Assembly (NCBI GenBank): GCA_046091905.1
Contig: JBJTCN010000076.1
Coordinates: 1 to 64,000, forward strand
Direction of reading: 5' to 3'
Length of the DNA stretch: 64,000 bases
From: ZLKRG08 sp046091905
GTDB taxonomy: Bacteria; Actinomycetota; Actinomycetes; Nanopelagicales; Nanopelagicaceae
Shown here: piece by piece, positions 58,884 to 64,000 of the stretch
How positions within the stretch are numbered: position 1 is the stretch's first letter
Layout: every line of letters begins with the position of its first letter
Made by a program: the position numbers and the translations under genes
The notes under the pieces: model-generated
Databases searched by the model: none
Told to the model about the DNA's origin: nothing
Seen by the model: only the letters and a program-made list of their open reading frames with translations

Positions 58884-60211
58884 GAAAGAAGCGAGCTCCA
58901 AAGCCCTGGAAAATCAGTAATAGTTTTCCGGGTAGTTGCGATGTTTTCGACTTCAATTCCATCAACAACTAATCCAATAGTGGCGCCAGATGTCGCAAGT
59001 CGATGATCTTCATAGGTGTGAAAAATTCCCGCGTGCAACGGTTTTGGATTGATACGAAGTGCAGTTGGCTCTTCAGTGAAATCCCCACCTAGCGCGTTAA
59101 ATTCAGTGCGCAGCGCAGCCAAACGATCTGTTTCATGTAGTCGCAGATGGCCAATTCCCTGTAAATATGATGGCGAATCCGCCAATGCACATAGCGCAGC
59201 GATCGCGGGGGTTAATTCGCCAACATCGTGTAAATCAACTTCAATGCCATGTATTGCACCGCCCGTGATTTTTAAATCCCAATTATTTCCATTTGGAACA
59301 AATTCAATTGTCGCGCCCATCTTGGTAAAGATATCTCTAAGTTGATCACCTGGCTGAGTAGTAACTTTTGGCCAATCGGCAATAGTTACCGAACCTCCGC
59401 AGACCATTGCAATTGACATAAATGGTGCGGCATTTGATAAATCTGGTTCAATAACTAAATCCTGCGCCTTTAATTTTCCTGGTGCCACCTGCCAAGTATT
59501 TGCGCTTTTATCAACGCTAACTTCGGCGCCAAAATCGCGGAGCATCTGCACCGTCATTTCAATGTGTGGCATCGAAGGAAGCGCACCGCCAACATGTTTA
59601 ACTTTGATACCCAACTGAGTACTTGGCGCAATTAAAAGTAACGCTGATAAGAATTGAGAAGAAGCGCTGGCATCAATTTCAATTTCGCCGCCGCGGATTT
59701 TTCCGCCCGATTTATTCTCCATTTTAAATGGCAGCGCATATCGACCGCCGTGATCAATAGATATTCCCAACTCTTCTAAAGCTTTAATTACTGGGCCTAA
59801 AGGACGTTTATGCGAACGTGGATCGCCATCAAATTCAATTTGGCCAACTGCTAAAGCGGCAAGCGGTGGCAAGAAACGCATCACGGTTCCCGCATTTCCA
59901 ACTTCGATTTTTGCCGGCCCTTTAAGTGCGCCACCGGTGACATTAAAAATTAATTCGCGCTGACCATTTACGTCTTCAAAACTTTCCATAATTGATAAAC
60001 CAAGCGCTTTTAAGCCACCCATCATCAACTCTGAATCCCTTGAAACCAGTGGGCGGCGCAGCTTTGAAGTGCCTTCAGCTTGAGCTGCCAAAATCAAAGC
60101 ACGATTAGTTACTGATTTAGATCCGGGAATTACTACCCGAATATCGACTGGTTTTTTTCCGCGAAAAGGTGCAGGCCAGTTATTTGCAGCCATGCTTTCG
60201 CGATTTGTCAT
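58880..60211 (-). CDS. aroA: 3-phosphoshikimate 1-carboxyvinyltransferase (EPSP synthase)
   Basis: A 443-residue shikimate-pathway enzyme joining PEP to shikimate-3-phosphate. Substrate-binding blocks are PGSKSVTNRALILAA, GNAGTVMRFLPPLAAL, GDPRSHKRPLGP and HETDRLAALRTE. The GNAGTxxR block appears as GNAGTVMRF. The actinobacterial aroA-rsgA-hisN operon is intact. A TAGAAT hexamer 7 nt before the ATG predicts a leaderless transcript. Confidence 0.95.
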   Translation of the reverse strand: MTNRESMAANNWPAPFRGKKPVDIRVVIPGSKSVTNRALILAAQAEGTSKLRRPLVSRDSELMMGGLKALGLSIMESFEDVNGQRELIFNVTGGALKGPAKIEVGNAGTVMRFLPPLAALAVGQIEFDGDPRSHKRPLGPVIKALEELGISIDHGGRYALPFKMENKSGGKIRGGEIEIDASASSQFLSALLLIAPSTQLGIKVKHVGGALPSMPHIEMTVQMLRDFGAEVSVDKSANTWQVAPGKLKAQDLVIEPDLSNAAPFMSIAMVCGGSVTIADWPKVTTQPGDQLRDIFTKMGATIEFVPNGNNWDLKITGGAIHGIEVDLHDVGELTPAIAALCALADSPSYLQGIGHLRLHETDRLAALRTEFNALGGDFTEEPTALRINPKPLHAGIFHTYEDHRLATSGATIGLVVDGIEVENIATTRKTITDFPGLWSSLLS

Positions 60212-60218
60212 ATGGCAA

Positions 60219-60224
60219 ATTCTA
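60219..60224 (-). promoter_or_regulatory. -10 hexamer of leaderless aroA
   Basis: On the minus strand TAGAAT, 7 nt, then ATG at 60211. Confidence 0.58.
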
Positions 60225-60241
60225 TCGTGAAGAATCCTATG

Positions 60242-60247
60242 TAGAAT
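60242..60247 (+). promoter_or_regulatory. -10 hexamer of leaderless YedK gene
   Basis: TAGAAT, 7 nt, then ATG at 60255. The aroA and YedK -10 hexamers are the same sequence on opposite strands, only 17 nt apart. Confidence 0.58.
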
Positions 60248-60254
60248 TCCGATT

Positions 60255-60980
60255 ATGTGCGGGCGATATGCGCAAACTCAAGAGATGCGCGACTTAGTTG
60301 AAGAATTTGCAGTAACTGGCAAATTCCCAGAGTACGCGCTGCCTGCAAGTTGGAACATTGCACCTACCAATGAAATTTATATTGTGCGAAATGATGAAAA
60401 TAATAATCGCGAACTTGCTACCGCATCTTGGGGAATGATTGGTCCATGGCTTACCGATGAAGCAGAGGCGCGCGCTTCACAATCTCGCGCAATTAATGCG
60501 CGCTCCGAATCAATACACGAAAAACCTACCTTTCGTGATTCATTTAAATCTCGTCGTTGCTTAGTGCCCGCCGATGGTTATTATGAATGGGCGACCGAGC
60601 TAGGTCGTTACAAAACCAAACAACCTTTCTTTATTTCCAGTGATAATGGCGAGACACTTCCAATTGCGGGAATCTGGAATACCTGGCGCTCTCCATCTGG
60701 AGTTTTTATGCAGAGCGCTTCTATCATTACTCGCGAAGCAGTCGGAGAGCTAGCAACTATTCATCATCGAATGCCGGTAATGATGCCGCGTGAACGTTGG
60801 TCGGCTTGGTTAGATAATAAGAATAACGATGTTCGCGAACTTATAAATTTAATGTCTAACGAACATCCTGATGCGCATCTGCATCCGTTACCAGTTAGCG
60901 ATGCGGTGAATAAGGTTGCCAACAATGGCCCGCAATTAGCCGTGCCCATCTCAATTACCGAACCTGAGACGCTCTTTTAA
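60255..60980 (+). CDS. SOS response-associated peptidase, YedK/HMCES family
   Basis: A 241-residue SRAP protein. Catalytic Cys2 (MCGRYAQTQ) forms a covalent crosslink with abasic sites in single-stranded DNA after Met removal. Other conserved parts: NIAPTNEIYIV, ASWGMIGPW, INARSESIHEKPTFRD, RRCLVPADGYYEW and IHHRMPVMM (catalytic His). It protects abasic lesions at forks. It lies just before sigR. Confidence 0.93.
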   Translation: MCGRYAQTQEMRDLVEEFAVTGKFPEYALPASWNIAPTNEIYIVRNDENNNRELATASWGMIGPWLTDEAEARASQSRAINARSESIHEKPTFRDSFKSRRCLVPADGYYEWATELGRYKTKQPFFISSDNGETLPIAGIWNTWRSPSGVFMQSASIITREAVGELATIHHRMPVMMPRERWSAWLDNKNNDVRELINLMSNEHPDAHLHPLPVSDAVNKVANNGPQLAVPISITEPETLF

Positions 60981-60983
60981 CCG

Positions 60984-61009
60984 GGAATAGCGCTCTGCAG
61001 AATCTGGTT
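60984..61009 (+). promoter_or_regulatory. SigR-type promoter of sigR
   Basis: GGAAT at 60984-60988, exactly 18 nt, then GTT at 61007-61009. This is the SigR/SigH consensus GGAAT-N18-GTT. Transcription should start within a few nt of the sigR ATG at 61020, giving positive autoregulation as in Streptomyces sigR. Confidence 0.75.
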
Positions 61010-61019
61010 GTAAAGACAA

Positions 61020-61715
61020 ATGGTCACGGATAAAGGCAGTAAAGGTAACGAGGTAGCGCCTTCTCGCAAAAAGGTTGCAAAGAGCGTTCTTGAAGCGCTG
61101 CCTGTAGTCTTGGGGCAAATGGCATCCAAAGAGTTGGTCAAAGAGACCCCAGCAGATCGTAATTCGCGTTTCGAACGCGATGCGATGCAATTTGCCGACC
61201 AACTTTATGCAGCAGCAATGCGCTACACAAAAAACCCAGAAGATGCCAAAGATTTAATGCAGGATACTTACTTAAAGGCCTTCGCTTCTTTTCATCAATT
61301 TGAAGAGGGCACAAATTTAAAGGCTTGGTTATACCGAGTTCTGCAGACAACTTTTATTAATAACTATCGCAAAGCGCAGCGCCAACCTCAATTATCTGCA
61401 GATGCTGAAGTTGAAGATTGGCAGTTACATGCTGCGGCATCGCATACTTCCAACCAGGGTAAATCTGCGGAAATTTCAGCGCTAGAAAATTTGCCAGATT
61501 CAGATATCAAACGCGCGCTGCAAGAAATTCCGGAAGAGTTTCGAATGGCGGTTTATTTAGCGGATGTTGAAGGATTTTCTTACAAGGAAATCGCAAAGAT
61601 CGTTGGAGTTCCAGCCGGAACCGTCATGTCCCGACTTCACCGTGGCCGCAAGCAACTTCGCGAGAAGCTAACTGGCTATGCAACTGAACTTGGCTATGTG
61701 AAGGGCGGTGAATGA
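61020..61715 (+). CDS. sigR: ECF sigma factor SigR (thiol-oxidative stress)
   Basis: A 231-residue group IV sigma factor. A basic N-terminal extension of ~55 residues precedes region 2 (ALRYTKNPEDAKDLMQDTYLKAFASF-like block, NLKAWLYRVLQTTFINNYRKAQRQP) and region 4 (EEFRMAVYLADVEGFSYKEIAKIVGVPAGTVMSRLHRGRKQLR), read in pieces. Sequence and RsrA partner identify SigR/SigH. It controls thioredoxin and mycothiol genes under disulfide stress. Its own promoter matches its consensus. ATGA overlap with rsrA. Confidence 0.92.
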   Translation: MVTDKGSKGNEVAPSRKKVAKSVLEALPVVLGQMASKELVKETPADRNSRFERDAMQFADQLYAAAMRYTKNPEDAKDLMQDTYLKAFASFHQFEEGTNLKAWLYRVLQTTFINNYRKAQRQPQLSADAEVEDWQLHAAASHTSNQGKSAEISALENLPDSDIKRALQEIPEEFRMAVYLADVEGFSYKEIAKIVGVPAGTVMSRLHRGRKQLREKLTGYATELGYVKGGE

Positions 61716-62119
61716 TGGCGCACGATGTAGAGATGCCTTGCACCCAAGTTAAGCAAGCACTTTTATTGCTAGTCGATGGCCCAGAATTCTTCGAAGCCAA
61801 TCAGATTGATCCAATCTCAGTAGATCGCCATTTGGCCGCTTGCACACCTTGTAAATTGGAAGTGGAAGCCGAAAAGATGGTCCACCAATTGATGCGTTCG
61901 CTCTTGAAGCGCTCTTGCAACGAAAAGGCCCCCGAATCTCTCATTGATTCTATTCATCAGCAATTGCAAGCTGCGATGTTCCAGCAATCTGTGCCGCAAG
62001 TTGTTACCGAATTTCGAATGAGCCAAGTCTCAATTGAGATCGATGAATTTGGCCAAGTAACACAACGCGAAATTCATATTGAATCTACCCAAGAATTCCA
62101 CGATCCAGAGAATATTTAA
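61712..62119 (+). CDS. rsrA: Zinc-binding anti-sigma factor RsrA
   Basis: A 135-residue ZAS-family anti-sigma factor. Zinc/redox ligands C10, H40, C44 and C47 (DRHLAACTPC) match the C11-H37-C41-C44 pattern of Streptomyces RsrA. Disulfide formation releases zinc and frees SigR. The C-terminal ~35 residues (MSQVSIEIDEFGQVTQREIHIE) extend beyond the usual length and look like a beta-hairpin. Co-translated with sigR. Confidence 0.92.
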   Translation: MMAHDVEMPCTQVKQALLLLVDGPEFFEANQIDPISVDRHLAACTPCKLEVEAEKMVHQLMRSLLKRSCNEKAPESLIDSIHQQLQAAMFQQSVPQVVTEFRMSQVSIEIDEFGQVTQREIHIESTQEFHDPENI

Positions 62120-62121
62120 GT

Positions 62122-62127
62122 TATAAA
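62122..62127 (+). promoter_or_regulatory. -10 hexamer of leaderless thioesterase gene
   Basis: TATAAA, 6 nt, then GTG at 62134. Confidence 0.5.
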
Positions 62128-62133
62128 TGGGGC

Positions 62134-62562
62134 GTGAGTACCGCCCAGATCAATGGGATGCCCGAAGGCATTGTTGGCGCGCTCGGTTTTGCCACCATGG
62201 TGGTGCGCCCCGGAGATACGGCGGCAGCAAATGGAATTGGCGATTTAACTGTCGTAAATAATGCAGCCCTAGTTTCACTTATGGAATCAGCGGCCATTGC
62301 TGCAATTAATGAATTTTTCGAAACTGGAATTTCAACTATCTCTACTTCAATGAATTGTAACTTTGTAACGAGCGCTGCAATTGGCGCAGAACTTCAAGCA
62401 AGCGCACAATGCATCGCGCAAAATGGCTATGACATGGATTTTAATATTGAAATTTATGAAGGCGAACGTTTAGTTGCCCAATCGACACAACGTCGACAGA
62501 TAGTCGATCGCGTAACTTTTCTAGCCCGCACTGCTGCGCAGAGTCTCTTCGAAGCGAAGTAA
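62134..62562 (+). CDS. Hotdog-fold thioesterase, FlK-like
   Basis: A 142-residue single hotdog domain: VVRPGDTAAANGIGDLTVVNNAALVSLMESAAIAAINEFF in pieces (active-site helix), followed by a beta strand set. It resembles the fluoroacetyl-CoA-thioesterase-like group used for general acyl-CoA hydrolysis. Substrate unknown. A strong hairpin follows its stop. Confidence 0.78.
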   Translation: MSTAQINGMPEGIVGALGFATMVVRPGDTAAANGIGDLTVVNNAALVSLMESAAIAAINEFFETGISTISTSMNCNFVTSAAIGAELQASAQCIAQNGYDMDFNIEIYEGERLVAQSTQRRQIVDRVTFLARTAAQSLFEAK

Positions 62563-62573
62563 CTAGCTAAATA

Positions 62574-62605
62574 AAAAGGACCCCATCTTTCGATGAGGTC
62601 CTTTT
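62574..62605. terminator. Bidirectional terminator between thioesterase and sodN
   Basis: AAAAGGACC...GGTCCTTTT with an inner CATC/GATG stem and a TTTC loop. A-tract and T-tract flank the stem symmetrically, so it should work for both convergent transcripts. Confidence 0.88.
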
Positions 62606-62615
62606 AAAAAGAGTT

Positions 62616-62990
62616 TTATTTCTTGGTAGCCCAGAAAATTTCTGCGATTTCGTCAATCTTTGCGATCAACTTATCTGCAACTGCAACATCCTGAGTGCCC
62701 TTAGTTCCAGTAGCGCCAGCAAGCTTGGTGGCTTCATTAAATAGCGCATGTAGTTGTGGGTAGGCTTCAAAGTGATTTGGCTTGAAGTAATCAGTCCAGA
62801 GCACCCATAGGTGTTCCTTAACTTGGTGTGAACGCTCTTCCTTAATTGCAACTGAGCGCGCTTTGAAATCTGCATCGCTTGAAGCGGCGTACTTCTCCAT
62901 GCAAGCCTTTACAGAAAGTGCTTCGATACGAGCCTGCGCTGGGTCATAAACGCCGCAAGGTAGATCGCAGTGAGCCTTAACAATCTTCAT
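62616..62990 (-). CDS. sodN: Nickel-containing superoxide dismutase
   Basis: A 124-residue Ni-SOD precursor. A six-residue leader MKIVKA precedes the nickel hook HCDLPCGVYDP, where mature His1, Cys2 and Cys6 bind nickel. The rest is the four-helix bundle with KARSVAIKEERSHQVKEHLWVLWTDYFKP in pieces. ATG 62990 has GGAGAG upstream and is preferred to TTG 63002. SodX diverges nearby, and a Nur-like regulator is encoded at 11923. Confidence 0.96.
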   Translation of the reverse strand: MKIVKAHCDLPCGVYDPAQARIEALSVKACMEKYAASSDADFKARSVAIKEERSHQVKEHLWVLWTDYFKPNHFEAYPQLHALFNEATKLAGATGTKGTQDVAVADKLIAKIDEIAEIFWATKK

Positions 62991-63181
62991 TTCTCTCTCC
63001 AATTCGATTCAATTTACTACTTCTTTTACTTCTTCTATTACTACTTGAATTACAACTAGTTTTACTGCTTTTTTCATTTGAAAATCTCTAAAGCTTTAAA
63101 CGCTCTGGTTAGGCGAGTTATTTCCGAACCAAGTACTTGGCGCTTAGGCTTAGGTTGGAAAGGTTACTCGGGGAGTTAATT

Positions 63182-63496
63182 TTGCGCATCTTTGGCTTTG
63201 AAATCGTCCAAGTCCAGGGCAATTCAATGCTTCCTGCCTACGCCGATGGTGACCGAATTTTGATTAAACACCGAAGCTCTGATTTGCAGCCGATTCATCA
63301 AGGGGAAGTTGTGATGATTGAACGTGAAGGCGAATTGATGTTGAAGCGCATCATTCGATATGAAATCGGTGGCCACACTGGCCAAGGAATGGTTACCGTT
63401 GAAGGTGATAACAAAGAGGAGTCGATTGATTCAAGACATTGGGGCGCAGTGCCAAGTAGGTTTGTAAAAGCGAGAGTAATTAAAAAGCTAACTTAA
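63182..63496 (+). CDS. sodX: Ni-SOD maturation protease SodX (S26 family)
   Basis: A small S26-type serine peptidase of about 104 residues: catalytic Ser in VQGNSMLPAYADGDRIL and Lys in LMLKRIIRYE, with VTVEGDNKEESIDSRHWG near the end. Adjacent to sodN it is the protease that removes the leader to expose the nickel-binding His. TTG 63182 with GGGGAG 6 nt upstream is my preferred start; TTG 63137 would add 15 residues. Without the extension no membrane anchor is present. Confidence 0.85.
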   Translation: MRIFGFEIVQVQGNSMLPAYADGDRILIKHRSSDLQPIHQGEVVMIEREGELMLKRIIRYEIGGHTGQGMVTVEGDNKEESIDSRHWGAVPSRFVKARVIKKLT

Positions 63497-63544
63497 ATTA
63501 CAGAAACTTTAGTGCCGAATAAAACCTGACCCGACGAAAACAAC

Positions 63545-64000
63545 TTAACGTGTAAACGCTTCCTGCATTAGAGCTTTCTGCTCATCTTCATGCAGGTGAT
63601 GATTTCCAGTTGCCGGTGATGCAGTTGCGCGGCGCGATACTCGACGAAGTGCACGGCCACCAAATCCTGGACCACCAAATTGTTCTGAAGTACGTAGCGC
63701 AATAAATGACCATGGACCTTGGTTTGCTGGTTCATCTTGCACCCAAAGTAAATTCGCATTTGGATGCTTTGCCGCAATCTCTGCCATGTCTCTTGCCGGA
63801 AGTGGATAGAGCAGCTCTACGCGAACAATCGCAGTCGAGGTCTCTTGTAACTTCTCGCGCTCTGTAATTAAATCGTAGTAGACGCGACCAGAGCAGAAGA
63901 TTACGCGAGATGCATTTACAACTGATGGATCATCAATAACTTTTTGGAAGCTACCATTTGTAAAGTCTTCAACTTTTGAAGTTGCAGCCTTTAGACGAAG
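63545..64000 (-). CDS. kgd: 2-oxoglutarate dehydrogenase E1 / Kgd, C-terminal part (partial)
   Basis: The frame is open to the window edge; only the last 151 residues are seen. Conserved ends: SKVEDFTNGSFQKVIDD, ASRVIFCSGRVYYDL, VRVELLYPLP, LLWVQDEPANQGPWSFI and RRVSRRATASPATGNHHLH. They match the C-terminus of actinobacterial Kgd/OdhA. The enzyme decarboxylates 2-oxoglutarate in the TCA cycle. Whether the N-terminal E2-like domain of the actinobacterial form exists cannot be seen. Confidence 0.93.
   Translation of the reverse strand, partial: LRLKAATSKVEDFTNGSFQKVIDDPSVVNASRVIFCSGRVYYDLITEREKLQETSTAIVRVELLYPLPARDMAEIAAKHPNANLLWVQDEPANQGPWSFIALRTSEQFGGPGFGGRALRRVSRRATASPATGNHHLHEDEQKALMQEAFTR

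Noticed and set aside
1..64000. CRISPR array, insertion sequence or prophage genes
   Set aside because: No regularly spaced repeats, transposase, integrase or phage structural genes are seen on either strand.

Overview
The window looks like chromosomal DNA of a small, streamlined, AT-rich actinobacterium, most likely of the freshwater acI type (Nanopelagicales: Planktophila/Nanopelagicus-like). I infer this from actinobacterial marker genes (GlnR, CarD, MshA for mycothiol, SenX3-RegX3, SigR-RsrA, MurT/GatD, UPF0182, DUF3263, Ni-superoxide dismutase with SodX, Kgd-type 2-oxoglutarate dehydrogenase) combined with AT-rich codons and very tight packing: ATGA overlaps, convergent overlaps of up to 44 nt, and only one gene-free stretch over 300 bases. 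The species is not proven by the sequence.

Layout. 1-901: end of glnR and a DUF4395 membrane protein. 912-11849: a nitrate-respiration module, with a DevR/NarL-type response regulator, a soluble DevS-like kinase, narGHJI on the minus strand, and two NarK transporters diverging from narG. The narG-narK gap carries one near-perfect DosR/DevR-type box. 11923-14820: a Nur-like Fur regulator, YgfZ, a 38-residue membrane peptide, a nitrobindin-like protein and asparaginase. 14817-22435: a secreted metzincin-like protease, mshA, gpmA, phoU (with a PHO-box candidate), a senX3 without membrane helices, regX3 and a lipoprotein.

22631-36200: the usual actinobacterial carD-ispD-ispF-cysS-rlmB order is interrupted. 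The ispD copy after carD has lost its CTP-binding loop. An intact ispD lies nearby on the other strand, followed by a roughly 8-kb minus-strand cluster: a TPP-dependent E1 alpha/beta pair, an E2 lacking its catalytic His, a SorC regulator, GutM, a glucitol-family PTS with EIIB and EIIC modules in permuted separate genes, and a SAF-domain dehydrogenase. HPr diverges from it. I regard this as the most likely undescribed system: a PTS-fed polyol pathway tied to a 2-oxo-acid/acetoin-dehydrogenase-like complex.

36193-49031: SGNH hydrolase, tRNA-Thr, NDH-2, redox proteins, a light-linked operon (FeS photolyase, hydrolase, TspO), VKOR, carbonic anhydrase, MurT/GatD, a PLP decarboxylase and small conserved genes. 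49032-49387 is unexplained. 49388-57045: DUF2342 protein, UPF0182, initiator tRNA, hemolysin III and a copper ATPase. 57038-62119: the hisN-rsgA-aroA and sigR-rsrA block, with a textbook SigR promoter before sigR. 62134-64000: thioesterase, NiSOD with its protease SodX, and the C-terminal part of Kgd/SucA.

Regulation. At least 15 genes have a TANNNT-like -10 hexamer exactly 6-7 nt before the start codon, which predicts widespread leaderless mRNAs. I used this pattern to choose several starts.
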